A DNA stretch of 64,000 nt from an uncultured Sutterella sp. (GTDB lineage Bacteria; Pseudomonadota; Gammaproteobacteria; Burkholderiales; Burkholderiaceae_F), in assembly GCA_900538905.1 (NCBI GenBank), contig UPZS01000001.1:1-64000 (forward strand). The letters are read 5' to 3'. Under the pieces are notes generated by a model. The model had not been told where the DNA came from and ran no database searches. It saw only the letters and a program-made list of their open reading frames with translations. Both the position numbers and the translations under genes were made by a program. The stretch's first letter is position 1; the number at the start of each line of letters is the position of its first letter. Shown piece by piece: positions 51,759 to 60,426 of the stretch.

Positions 51759-54068
51759 ATGATGGAGAAAAAAGTGACTGAAAGCGACGCAGAAAAAGTT
51801 CAACAACAAGCGGTGCAGCCGGAGGTTCCGACTCCTGACCAAAAGCAAGAATCGACGACGGCAGCCCCTAAGGCAAATCCGGTCAAGCGCAGCCGTAAGA
51901 CGGTAATAAAAAAGGCGACCGCCCCGGCTAAAAAAACGACCAAGGTTGCCAAGGAAGAAAAAGCGCCGGTGGCGGTCGACCTTGACAGCCCGTCGCTCTA
52001 CACCAACCGTGAAATCAGTTGGATCGAATTTGACCGTAAGGTTCTGGAAACGGCTGAAGACCGAAAAGTGCCGTTGCTTGACCGTGTCAAGTTCCTGGCG
52101 ATCTTCTTTAACAACCTCGATGAGTTTTACATGGTGCGCGTCATGAACCTGCAGCGTCAGGCGCGCAGCAACGTGTTGCCGACGGGCCCCGACAAGATGC
52201 CGCCCGCCAAGCAGCTTATTGAGATTCGACGCCGTGTGGGTGAGTTGCTCGACGAAGCCGAGGAGCTGTGGCTCAAAGAGCTCAAGCCCGCGCTTGAAAA
52301 GAAGGACGTGCACTTCATCACCTATGACGAACTCACCGGCGTGCGCCGTCAGATGGTCGACAAGTATTTTGAAACCGAAATCTTGCCCGTTTTGACTCCG
52401 CAGGGTGTGGATGCCGGACGCCCCTTCCCGATGATTTCGAGCCGCAGCATCAATTTCGTGATTGAGCTGCGCAGCACCGACCCGAGCGACGAGAAATCCT
52501 ACTTCGCGCGTCTCAAGAATCCGAACAACGTGCCGCGTTTCCTCTTTGTGCCCAAGGATTTGACGGGCGAAGAGACAGTTGACTTTGCTTCGGGTGACGG
52601 CGACATCCTTATGATGGAAGATCTGGTCGCCAATCGCATGGGGATGTTGTTCCCGGGCTATAAGGTGAAGAACTACGGCATGTTCCGCGTTACGCGCAAC
52701 ACCGACGGTGAGATTGAGGAAGACGAGGCCGACGATCTGTTGGCTGCCGTGCGCGACTATGTCGAGCAGCGCCGTTTCGGCTCTATCGTGCGTGTGGAAT
52801 TGGCGCGCGGCATGCCGCTTGCCCTTCAGGATTTCCTGATCAGCCATTTGGACGTGCACCCGTCTCAGGTGGTGCGCCTGAAGATGCCGCTGGCGTTCAA
52901 TGATTTCATGCGCTTGATGAAGATTGACAAGCCGGCGTTGAAGTACCCGCCTTTCCGTGCCAATACGCCCAAGCCTTTCGATCCGGAAGAGGATCTTTTT
53001 GCTGAAATTCGCGAACGCGATCTGATGGTGTTTCACCCCTACGACAGCTTCGGCTGCGTGTTGCGCTTCCTGCGTCAGGCAGCGGTGGATCCGGACGTTG
53101 TGGCCATCAAGCAGACGCTTTATCGCTGCGGCAGCGATTCGCCCGTCGTGCGTGCGTTGCTAGAGGCTCGCCGCCGTGGCAAGCAGGTGACGGCCGTGGT
53201 CGAACTCAAAGCTCGCTTTGACGAAGAGCAGAACATCAACTGGGCAGAAGAGCTTGAACGCGCCGGTGTTAACGTTGTCTACGGTTTTGCCGGGTTGAAG
53301 ATTCATGCCAAGCTCTGCTTGGTTGTGCGCCGTGAGCCCAAGGGCATGCGTCGCTATGCGCATATCGGCACGGGCAACTACAACGCGTCTTCAGCAAAGA
53401 TCTACACCGATCTGGGACTCTTTACCGCACGAGACGACATCTGCAGCGATGTGCAGGATCTCTTTAACGTGATGACCGGTTTCGGAGTGATCGACAACTA
53501 CCGCCGCATTTTCGTTTCGCCCAATCACCTGCGCGCCAACATCACGCGTCTGATCCGGGAAGAAGCGGAAATTCACCGGGCCAAGGGCGGCGGCCGCATC
53601 ATCATGAAGTGCAACCAACTCGTGGACCAGGGCATCGTGCGCGAGCTCTACGAAGCCAGTCGCGCCGGTGTCAAGATCGAATGTGTGGTACGCGGCATCT
53701 GCTCGCTGCGCCCCGGCATTAAGAACGTGTCCGAAACGATTAGCGTGCACTCGATTGTGGGCGAATTGCTCGAACACGCCCGCATCTACTACTTCGAGCA
53801 CGGCGGCGAACCCGTGATGTACGTGGGCAGTGCCGACATGATGACGCGCAACCTGAATGGTCGCATCGAAGTGCTCACGCCGGTACTCGACAAAAAGCTC
53901 ATGGATAATATCCTCAAGCAGATCGTCAATCCGCAGCTTGCCGACAACACGCATGCTTGGGAGCTCCTGAGTGACGGCAGCTACAAGAAGATCAAGCGCG
54001 AAGCGGGGGTTGCAGCGATGGATTCGCAAAGCCACATCAAGCGCGTGCTTAATCTCCTGAAGCGGTAA
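51759..54068 (+). CDS. ppk: Polyphosphate kinase 1 with N-terminal basic tail
   Basis: 769 aa enzyme that reversibly makes inorganic polyphosphate from ATP. The PPK core begins near residue 80 (SLYTNREISWIEFDRKVLE, then FLAIFFNNLDEFYMVRV). The phospho-histidine segment is GLKIHAKLCLVVRRE, followed by YAHIGTGNYN. A second active-site His region is GELLEHARIYYFEHGG. The first 75 residues are an extra low-complexity tail with Gln/Glu followed by Lys/Ala/Pro-rich repeats (KRSRKTVIKKATAPAKKTTK). E. coli Ppk is 688 aa without it. Start ATG 51759; a second ATG follows directly. Confidence 0.95.
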   Translation: MMEKKVTESDAEKVQQQAVQPEVPTPDQKQESTTAAPKANPVKRSRKTVIKKATAPAKKTTKVAKEEKAPVAVDLDSPSLYTNREISWIEFDRKVLETAEDRKVPLLDRVKFLAIFFNNLDEFYMVRVMNLQRQARSNVLPTGPDKMPPAKQLIEIRRRVGELLDEAEELWLKELKPALEKKDVHFITYDELTGVRRQMVDKYFETEILPVLTPQGVDAGRPFPMISSRSINFVIELRSTDPSDEKSYFARLKNPNNVPRFLFVPKDLTGEETVDFASGDGDILMMEDLVANRMGMLFPGYKVKNYGMFRVTRNTDGEIEEDEADDLLAAVRDYVEQRRFGSIVRVELARGMPLALQDFLISHLDVHPSQVVRLKMPLAFNDFMRLMKIDKPALKYPPFRANTPKPFDPEEDLFAEIRERDLMVFHPYDSFGCVLRFLRQAAVDPDVVAIKQTLYRCGSDSPVVRALLEARRRGKQVTAVVELKARFDEEQNINWAEELERAGVNVVYGFAGLKIHAKLCLVVRREPKGMRRYAHIGTGNYNASSAKIYTDLGLFTARDDICSDVQDLFNVMTGFGVIDNYRRIFVSPNHLRANITRLIREEAEIHRAKGGGRIIMKCNQLVDQGIVRELYEASRAGVKIECVVRGICSLRPGIKNVSETISVHSIVGELLEHARIYYFEHGGEPVMYVGSADMMTRNLNGRIEVLTPVLDKKLMDNILKQIVNPQLADNTHAWELLSDGSYKKIKREAGVAAMDSQSHIKRVLNLLKR

Positions 54069-54094
54069 GCCGACGCTGAAAGCGCCAAAAGAAA

Positions 54095-54128
54095 CTCCCC
54101 GACGGAAATTTCGCCGGGGAGCTTTTTT
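54095..54128 (+). terminator. Terminator of ppk
   Basis: CTCCCCG (54095-54101) pairs with CGGGGAG (54115-54121), followed by CTTTTTT. On the minus strand there is no strong T-run, so it mainly serves ppk. Confidence 0.8.
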
Positions 54129-54165
54129 AAGGTGGGCCCGTCGGAGACGGACCAGAGGCAGCCGA

Positions 54166-56013
54166 TTAACGGTCGTGACCGCGTTCGGCGTTGGAGTACT
54201 TCTTGTTGGTCTGTCCCTTGACCGGAACGGTGTCAAATGCGCAGATGCGCTTGCCGCTCGTGTAGGTATACAGATACGTATCCCAGACGGCGCCGGCCAT
54301 CATGTACTTGGTCAGATCCTTCTGCGAGAAGCTGATCACCAGATCGGTCTTACCGTCGCCGTTGACGTCTTTCTTTTCAAAAGCCTTCGGTTTGGCCAGA
54401 TTGCTCATGACAACGGCGGCAACTGTGGAGGCGCGGCTTGGGCCGGCAAAGGTCTTGTCTTTGTCGATGGTCGTGGCATCCAGCAAAGTGTCCGACAGCA
54501 GCGCAATCTTGACGTTGGCGTCGCTCTTGGGATCCAATTCTTTGGCAAGGACGACAATCTTGTGCGGTGCAATCGAAGCAAGGTTGCGATCGACGGCACC
54601 CTGAGCTTCCTGCATCTTTTGCACGTTGAAGTTGTGCAGGATGTCAAGCGCTTTCTGTTTGGAAACCTTCATGGCCGCCTTGGCTTGGGCATGAACGGCA
54701 GCGCGATCGCCCATCCAGCCGTCTTCGAGCGTCTTGATCATGTCCCGCGTGGGCATCTGATCGCCCCATTGATACTCAAGCACGTTGGCGTGATTGATAA
54801 ACGGAGTGGATGCGAATTCGGCGTGGTAGCTAAAACGCTTGTCCTGAGCGTTGAACTGCTCGGCGGTGGCTTCCTGCCAGGTCATGAAATTGGCGTTGGC
54901 AGCCGGTTTGGCCAACGGATATCCCGGAACGTAAGGCGTTTCGCACGGACGAGCGTAGGCGCGGAAGGCCGTGATGAATTCGGGATCCGGATCCAATTCG
55001 AAGACGACCGATTCGTGAGAAGTCGGACGGCATGTGCCGAAGCCGTTATGGTGGTACCAGCCCGGATCGTCGCCGATGGTCGGTTCGTGCAGACGCAAAA
55101 TGGCCTTGACGTCGTCAACGCTGAATTTGCGATCAGGTGTGACGCTGTACGGGAACTGTTCCGGATCGGTGATCTTCTTGCCGGTGATGTAGTTCCAGGC
55201 AAGCTCGTTGCGGCTGCGATTGTATTCGGCGGCGCGTCTTTCCGGCGGCTGAACGGCCAGACGGTAGTTGAAGTCGTTGTAGACGCCTGCCTTGGCTGGC
55301 TTGTAGCGGCCGTTCTGAATCGAACGCTCAATCAGTCCGGGAGCGACGATGACGTTTTTCGTGTCGGTGGCGTCCACTTTGCCGATCATGAAGTTGTTCG
55401 GGATGTAGACGATTTCATTGTCCTGAACGCGGCGCGCCACCCAGGTGTTGCCCTTGTGAATGGCGATCTGCCAGGCTTCGTTTTTGTCTGCCACCGTGTA
55501 AGTGCGGCCTTCGGAGAAGTAGCCGTATTCGCCGAGCAGTTTGATGGCGATGTCGATGGCTTCCTTAGCGGAATGAGCGCGTTCGGCCATCAGGCGGCGG
55601 ATGCCGTAGCCGATGCCGCCGTCCTTAAGTTTCTGATCGTTGTCGTAGATGCCGGTGCAGGCGTTGGAGACGATGACGACGCCGGCGTCATTGACAAAAC
55701 CGTCTGAGAAGGACGAGCCGTTGGGGTCGAGCGTCTGAGACCAATAAAAGCCCAGCGTTTCGGGAACCTGAGGAATCTTGGCGGCCGTGGGTTCGTACGT
55801 GATCATTTCGCCGGCCTTGTGTTTGGCGGGCGGAACGTAGTACTGGGGATTGAAGATGCGTCCGCCGTTGTCTTCGTTGTGGCCGACGATGATATGGCCC
55901 GTTGCGGAAACGGACTTGCCGACGATCACGGTGGAGCAAGCAAAGGCATTGACGGAAATGGCTGCGACTGCGGCCGAGATGGCGCAGGCGATAAGCGATT
56001 TGCGGAAGGTCAT
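54166..56013 (-). CDS. Secreted C69-family dipeptidase
   Basis: 615 aa Ntn-hydrolase of peptidase family C69. A signal peptide (KSLIACAISAAVAAISVNAFA) ends directly before Cys in CSTVIVGKSVSATGH, and IIVGHNEDNGGR follows. Signal peptidase cleavage would expose this Cys as the N-terminal nucleophile. Later family blocks are YGYFSEGRTYTVADKNEAWQ and GWYHHNGFGTCRPTSHESVV. ATG 56013 is chosen; an in-frame ATG at 56031 is also possible. It is convergent with ppk and divergent from a small membrane protein gene. A periplasmic or outer-surface peptide-scavenging role is inferred. Confidence 0.9.
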   Translation of the reverse strand: MTFRKSLIACAISAAVAAISVNAFACSTVIVGKSVSATGHIIVGHNEDNGGRIFNPQYYVPPAKHKAGEMITYEPTAAKIPQVPETLGFYWSQTLDPNGSSFSDGFVNDAGVVIVSNACTGIYDNDQKLKDGGIGYGIRRLMAERAHSAKEAIDIAIKLLGEYGYFSEGRTYTVADKNEAWQIAIHKGNTWVARRVQDNEIVYIPNNFMIGKVDATDTKNVIVAPGLIERSIQNGRYKPAKAGVYNDFNYRLAVQPPERRAAEYNRSRNELAWNYITGKKITDPEQFPYSVTPDRKFSVDDVKAILRLHEPTIGDDPGWYHHNGFGTCRPTSHESVVFELDPDPEFITAFRAYARPCETPYVPGYPLAKPAANANFMTWQEATAEQFNAQDKRFSYHAEFASTPFINHANVLEYQWGDQMPTRDMIKTLEDGWMGDRAAVHAQAKAAMKVSKQKALDILHNFNVQKMQEAQGAVDRNLASIAPHKIVVLAKELDPKSDANVKIALLSDTLLDATTIDKDKTFAGPSRASTVAAVVMSNLAKPKAFEKKDVNGDGKTDLVISFSQKDLTKYMMAGAVWDTYLYTYTSGKRICAFDTVPVKGQTNKKYSNAERGHDR

Positions 56014-56227
56014 TTCTGAGTTCTCTCTCATTTGGAAATGAAAGTCGCCGCGTCGACCGGCGCGGCGCACGAGAAAATTATTCGCCCGAACTTGATAAAA
56101 CATGAGGAAAACTTCGTAAGGGATTTCGTTTATGAAATGATGAAATATTCACAATCCGGAATGTTTAGAGTTCGAGAAAACGGTGACAAAGCGTTCCAAT
56201 TTCGTCAATGGCAATAACTCGGCTTTT

Positions 56228-56233
56228 TATAAT
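56228..56233 (+). promoter_or_regulatory. -10 box ahead of the DUF4870-like gene
   Basis: TATAAT lies 36 bases before the start at 56269. No good -35 is visible. The remaining divergent gap (56014-56227) shows no recognised feature. Confidence 0.4.
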
Positions 56234-56268
56234 TAAACGGACAGTCTTTCTTTGAATCCGAGGCCGCT

Positions 56269-56688
56269 ATGCCCGATAACCTGCCGCAGCAAGTCGATGT
56301 TCAACTGCCGCCGGAGACCTCTTCCGTGGTGGTTGCCAAGGTGGTCTACGGCCTGCACGCTCTGTCGATCATCATCGGAGTTGTGACGGGCGGCTCGATT
56401 CTGGGCGCCTTTCTTTTTGGCTGGCCTTCGATCGTGGCGGTCATTCTCAACTACGTGATGCGTTCGGACGCAAAGGGAACCTACGTGGAAAGCCACTTCT
56501 CCTGGCAGATTCGCACGTTCTGGTACGCCTTCGGTTTTGCCTGTCTGGTGGGGTTCGTCGGGTTCATTCTTTCCTTCATCTACGTGGGCCTGGCCATCTG
56601 GTTCATCGGCTTTTTCATCATGAGCATCTGGGTGGGCTATCGCATCATTCGCGGTGCAATCCGTTTGTGGAACGCCAAGCCGATTTGA
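56269..56688 (+). CDS. Small membrane protein, DUF4870-like
   Basis: 139 aa with three or four hydrophobic segments: VYGLHALSIIIGVVTGGSIL; PSIVAVILNYVM; FWYAFGFACLVGFVGFILSFIYVGLAIWFIGFFIMSI. The middle pattern, a short charged RSDAKGTYVESHFSWQIRTFW between membrane helices, resembles DUF4870 proteins. The C-terminal YRIIRGAIRLWNAKPI is typical of them. The function is unknown. It diverges from the C69 peptidase gene. Confidence 0.72.
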   Translation: MPDNLPQQVDVQLPPETSSVVVAKVVYGLHALSIIIGVVTGGSILGAFLFGWPSIVAVILNYVMRSDAKGTYVESHFSWQIRTFWYAFGFACLVGFVGFILSFIYVGLAIWFIGFFIMSIWVGYRIIRGAIRLWNAKPI

Positions 56689-56694
56689 TCGTCT

Positions 56695-56728
56695 GCGGAT
56701 TAGTCCGACGGATTAATCCGCTTGTTTG
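56695..56728 (+). terminator. Probable terminator after the DUF4870-like gene
   Basis: GCGGATTA (56695-56702) and TAATCCGC (56714-56721) pair perfectly, followed by TTGTTTG. The T-tract is interrupted. Confidence 0.45.
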
Positions 56729-56777
56729 AGTCTCAGGGTAACCCCTGAAAAAATCCGCGCTCAAAATTTAAACTCTT

Positions 56778-56838
56778 GTGCGCAAAATGCGTGCGTCTTT
56801 CTACGCGCGTGCACCTGTGAGCAATCTTTTGCGCGCAC
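56778..56838 (+). other. Two-tier hairpin upstream of the FadL-type gene
   Basis: GTGCGCAAAA (56778-56787) pairs with TTTTGCGCGCAC (56827-56838) with a 2-nt bulge. Inside, TGCGTGCGT (from 56788) can pair over nine positions (three wobbles) with the CGCGCGTGCA side. It ends about 107 bases before the FadL start and has no following T-run, so it is not a terminator in that direction. Confidence 0.45.
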
Positions 56839-56945
56839 GAAAAATCCCTTGTTTGACCGAACCGGCACGCCAAAAGCGTGTTGGACGGTGGCATTTGTAC
56901 TCGGCAAACAGCAGGATATTTTTTGAACCTTAGGAGAATTCAATC

Positions 56946-58265
56946 GTGAAGATGACGATGAAGGCGGCTGCTGCCGCCGTGATGGCAGTCTGCGCCGCCT
57001 CCGCCGCTCATGCAGCCGGCTTTATGCTGACCGAACAGTCCGCCGGTGCTCTGGGCCGCGCTTACGCCGGTGTGGGTGTTGACGGTACCGATCTTTCCGG
57101 CGTGTACTACAACCCCGCCACCATGACCTTGCACCCGGGTACCCAGATTCAGGCTGGTTTTGTGGCTGTGGGTTTGGATTTGGCTTTTGATGGTGAAAAA
57201 AATGGCCAGGCCGTTACAGAAAACGGTCAGTACAACACACAGGCTATACCGCACGGCTACATCTCGCACCAGCTCAATGACAGCATGTGGGTGGGTCTCG
57301 CTATGACTGTGCCGTTCGGCATGGGCACCGAATATGACGACAATTGGGCTTATGCGAACCGCGGTATTTCAGCTGAGGTTTTGACATTTGACTTCAATCC
57401 GAACCTAGCTTGGAAAGTTTCTGACAAGTTGAGCATTGGTGCCGGTGTGTCAATTCAGTACGCTGCGGCTGATTTGAAAAAGAGAACGGGTATGAATCTT
57501 TACGGTCAGGAGGTTTCTGTCGACGGGGAGATTGATGCCGATAGTTGGGCCTGGGGGTTTAATGTAGGTTTGATGTGGTCTCCGCTTGAAAATCTACGAT
57601 TTGGCTTGTCATATCGTTCTCAGATTAATCACCATGCCGATGGAGATTTGGAGGTTACTAATCCGAAACTCAATGGTGGAGATATGCCCTCTAATATGTT
57701 GCCCATGCTTGCGGATGTGCTAGGAACTCATGATGCCTCGGCTTCGCTCTCTGCTCCTGCTTGGGCAATGGCTACCGCTGCATGGGATGTTAATGAGCTT
57801 TTGAGTTTGTATGCCACGTTCCGCTGGACGGATTGGTCTAGCTTTGAAGAACTTGAGATTGATGGTGGTACAGCCACTATCCCTGTGAGACCAGACATGA
57901 GTGTATCTGTTCCGCGCGGAGATACGATCAAGAATCACTGGCAAGATACCTATCTTTTCTCTGTAGGTGCGGATCTCCGTTTCACTAACTGGTGGACATT
58001 CCGTGCCGGTATTGGCTATGAAACGTCGGTTATCGATGAAGAAAGCTACCGTACGGCCATTATTCCCGATGCAGATCGTTTGTGGCTTGCCCTTGGTTCC
58101 TCCTTCCAGGCAACGAAGAATATGCAGATTGACGTTTCTGCAGCTTGGCTCCACGGGGTGGGCGAACGCGACTTGTATGATGCAGAAGATTCCAACAAAA
58201 AGATTGGCCGCTTCGAGGATCTCGACGCTTACCTCTTCGGCGTTCAGCTGGTCTACAAGTTCTAA
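56946..58265 (+). CDS. FadL/OmpP1/TodX-family outer-membrane transporter
   Basis: 439 aa. A signal peptide (AAAAAVMAVCAASAAHA) is followed by the FadL N-terminal hatch GFMLTEQSAGALGRAYAG and VYYNPATMTLHPG. The remainder is beta-barrel with alternating residues, ending GVQLVYKF with a C-terminal Phe, typical of Bam substrates. Members import long-chain fatty acids or hydrophobic compounds. GTG 56946 is used, ten bases after TAGGAG; ATG 56952 is an alternative. From about 57170 to 58080 the codons are noticeably more A/T-rich than the ends or the neighbours, suggesting replacement of the barrel segment by recombination. Confidence 0.9.
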   Translation: MKMTMKAAAAAVMAVCAASAAHAAGFMLTEQSAGALGRAYAGVGVDGTDLSGVYYNPATMTLHPGTQIQAGFVAVGLDLAFDGEKNGQAVTENGQYNTQAIPHGYISHQLNDSMWVGLAMTVPFGMGTEYDDNWAYANRGISAEVLTFDFNPNLAWKVSDKLSIGAGVSIQYAAADLKKRTGMNLYGQEVSVDGEIDADSWAWGFNVGLMWSPLENLRFGLSYRSQINHHADGDLEVTNPKLNGGDMPSNMLPMLADVLGTHDASASLSAPAWAMATAAWDVNELLSLYATFRWTDWSSFEELEIDGGTATIPVRPDMSVSVPRGDTIKNHWQDTYLFSVGADLRFTNWWTFRAGIGYETSVIDEESYRTAIIPDADRLWLALGSSFQATKNMQIDVSAAWLHGVGERDLYDAEDSNKKIGRFEDLDAYLFGVQLVYKF

Positions 58266-58305
58266 TCTCGCTTGAAACTGCCCTTTTGAGGCAGACCTGA
58301 GAGAC

Positions 58306-58355
58306 AGCCCCGGACGGGGATCGAGTAATCGGTCAACGTGCGGGGCTTTGTTTTT
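58306..58355 (+). terminator. Terminator of the FadL-type gene
   Basis: AGCCCCG (58306-58312) pairs with CGGGGCT (58341-58347) across a 28-base loop, followed by TTGTTTTT. Confidence 0.7.
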
Positions 58356-58412
58356 GGCGTAATTTTTCGTCTTGGCGGATAATGCGCGTGCTGTGATTTT
58401 GGAAATTCTGCG

Positions 58413-59360
58413 ATGAACGTCTTTTTTCACCATCTCTCGCTGTGCGCACCATTGTTTCTGATGGTGTTTTTGGGCTGGGCGCTTGTGAAAATCGGCATGT
58501 TCAGCCACAGCGTAACAAAGGCGCTTTCGCAGTTTGTCTTCAAGCTCCTGATGCCGGTGATGCTCTTTCACTTGATGAGCGACGGTTCCAACCGCCCGCC
58601 GGTGGATTGGAAGGTACTGATCGCCTTTTTCGGGTCCTGTGTGGTGGTATACATCATCGGCAACTTTCTGGGCGGTAAGCTTTTTAAGCAGGATTCCACG
58701 GGACGTGTCATCACGGGCATGGGCGGCATCTTCGGCAACAACGTGCAGCTCGGTGTGCCCATTGTGCAGACAAGTCTCGGTACGGCCGCGATGCCGACGA
58801 TCTCTTTGTTGATTATCTTCAACGTGCTGTTGCTGTGGACAAGTGCTACGGCTTGCGTGGAGTTCGGGCGCACGGGCGGCAAGATTGACTGGAAGAAGTT
58901 TCTGATTGCTCTCAAGAACATCTTCAAAAATCCCATCGTATTGGGCATCCTGATCGGCACGGGTTGGAGTCTTACGGGACTGCAGTTGCCCGAAGTGATT
59001 GACAAGAGCGCAGCATTGGTGGCCACTGCTACCACGCCTTGTGCATTGATTGTGGTGGGGATGGGCTTGGCCGAACACAGCTTCACGGCCGCTTTGCCGA
59101 AGGCAAGCGTCATTACGGCACTCAAACTCGGGATTCAACCGTTTTTGGTGTGGGTGTTCTGCGTGCTGTTGGGGCTTGATTCGGTACAAACCAACGCCGC
59201 AACGGTTTTGGCGTGTCTGCCCGTGGCCATCAACCTCTACATCATGGCCACGCAGTTTGAAAGTGAAGAAGGGGCGGCGAGCAACGCCATCTTTGTTTCG
59301 ACATTTATTTCTGCGCTCACCGTCCCGTTGACGTTGACGCTGCTTGGAGTGGGTTACTGA
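58413..59360 (+). CDS. AEC-family (auxin efflux carrier-like) transporter
   Basis: 315 aa with about ten hydrophobic helices. It begins with the family pattern APLFLMVFLGWALVKIGMF and LSQFVFKLLMPVMLFHLM. GGIFGNNVQLGVPIVQTSLG is the conserved GNxxxxGxPI segment, and VLGILIGTGWSLTGLQLPEV starts the second half. In bacteria such proteins carry malate, malonate and similar compounds; no substrate can be assigned. It is followed after one base by yaeQ. Confidence 0.88.
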   Translation: MNVFFHHLSLCAPLFLMVFLGWALVKIGMFSHSVTKALSQFVFKLLMPVMLFHLMSDGSNRPPVDWKVLIAFFGSCVVVYIIGNFLGGKLFKQDSTGRVITGMGGIFGNNVQLGVPIVQTSLGTAAMPTISLLIIFNVLLLWTSATACVEFGRTGGKIDWKKFLIALKNIFKNPIVLGILIGTGWSLTGLQLPEVIDKSAALVATATTPCALIVVGMGLAEHSFTAALPKASVITALKLGIQPFLVWVFCVLLGLDSVQTNAATVLACLPVAINLYIMATQFESEEGAASNAIFVSTFISALTVPLTLTLLGVGY

Positions 59361-59361
59361 T

Positions 59362-59919
59362 ATGGCGCTTGGCGCAACGGTTTGCAAAGCTTTTATTGAC
59401 GTTAGCGACATCGATCGCGGTTACTACGAAAGCCGCTCGATTACGATCGCACAGCATCCGTCGGAAACGCCGGCTCGCATGATGGTGCGGTTGCTTGCTT
59501 GGGTGCTTTTTGCAGGAGACAAGACAGAATTCGGTCGAGGTCTTTCCACGGAAGGAGAACCCGCGGTCTATGAGACCAACGACGCGGGTGACATTGCCCG
59601 TTGGATCGAAGTAGGATGCCCGGATATCAAAACGCTGCGCAAGGCCGCCGGAAAAAGCGAGGACGTGGTGGTGCTTGCCTACGATGAAGCGAGAATTGAA
59701 CCTTGGTGGCAATCCCGCAAGGGTGATATGTCCAAAATCGACAAGCTCTCTGTGCGTTGGATTGCGGATACGGACTTGGAAAAGCTGGCCGATATGGCCG
59801 GCCGCAACATGAAATTTGCTGCAACGGTTCAGGACGGCGTGGTGTGGCTTGCCGACAACTCCCACAACATTGAAATCGAAGTCAAGACGCTCATGCGTCG
59901 CGGAGAACCAGTGTTCTGA
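59362..59919 (+). CDS. yaeQ: YaeQ family protein
   Basis: 185 aa closely resembling YaeQ, which has a PD-(D/E)XK nuclease-like fold of uncertain function. Family blocks are MALGATVCKAFIDVSDIDRG, HPSETPARMMVRLLAWVLFA, GEPAVYETNDAGDIARWIEV and VQDGVVWLADNSHNIEIEV. ATG 59362 gives the usual MAL start; the gene starts one base after the AEC stop and is probably co-transcribed with it. Confidence 0.92.
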   Translation: MALGATVCKAFIDVSDIDRGYYESRSITIAQHPSETPARMMVRLLAWVLFAGDKTEFGRGLSTEGEPAVYETNDAGDIARWIEVGCPDIKTLRKAAGKSEDVVVLAYDEARIEPWWQSRKGDMSKIDKLSVRWIADTDLEKLADMAGRNMKFAATVQDGVVWLADNSHNIEIEVKTLMRRGEPVF

Positions 59920-59943
59920 GTTCGTCTCACTGCGGCCATGAAG

Positions 59944-59985
59944 AAACCCCGACAGGATAAGTTTCCGCCGGGGTTTGCATTTTTA
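59944..59985. terminator. Terminator between yaeQ and the truncated haemoglobin gene
   Basis: AAACCCCG (59944-59951) pairs with CGGGGTTT (59969-59976), followed by GCATTTTT on the plus strand. It lies between convergent genes. Confidence 0.75.
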
Positions 59986-59998
59986 GGGTGCCTTGCGA

Positions 59999-60379
59999 TC
60001 AGGCGTTGCGCAGGCTGTCGGCCATCTGCCAGAAGACGGCTTCAAGCTCGGAGCGCAATTTTTCGTCCGAAACGCTTTCGGCAAGCGCCTGCTGCATACA
60101 GCCGAACCACAGGTCGCGAAGTTCCGCCGTAATCTGGATGCGTTGGTGGTTTTCACGCAGACACGGCAGACCGTGCTTCTGAGCGTACAGCACGGGGCCG
60201 CCGAACCATCCCGTCAGGTACTCGAGCATGCGTGCACGATAATGCGCCATGCCGCTGACGTACCGGCTGCTTAATGCAGCGTAGGCCGGGTTCGAGCGGA
60301 GGATTTCAAGATACTTGTCGACGAGGGCAGTTAGACCCACCTCGCCGCCAAGTCGTTCATACAACGTCGTTTGCGACAT
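59999..60379 (-). CDS. Group II truncated haemoglobin
   Basis: 126 aa. It begins LYERLGGEVGLTALVDKYLE. The 2/2-globin core is LEYLTGWFGGPVLYAQKHG, and the proximal His lies in PCLRENHQRIQI (about residue 78). The invariant Trp of group II is in LRDLWFGCMQQAL. Members bind O2 and NO and can detoxify reactive nitrogen. It lies 47 bases after ybgE on the same strand, so it is probably the last gene of the cytochrome bd transcript. Confidence 0.92.
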   Translation of the reverse strand: MSQTTLYERLGGEVGLTALVDKYLEILRSNPAYAALSSRYVSGMAHYRARMLEYLTGWFGGPVLYAQKHGLPCLRENHQRIQITAELRDLWFGCMQQALAESVSDEKLRSELEAVFWQMADSLRNA

Positions 60380-60426
60380 AAAGCCTAAGAAGAATTGTGT
60401 CGAAAGGGCGTTTGGTAAAAGTTGCC

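Noticed and set aside
57720-59411. A 563-codon minus-strand open frame spanning the FadL end, terminator and AEC gene
   Set aside because: It crosses a clear terminator and is antisense to two recognised membrane proteins; composition is unlike a folded protein.
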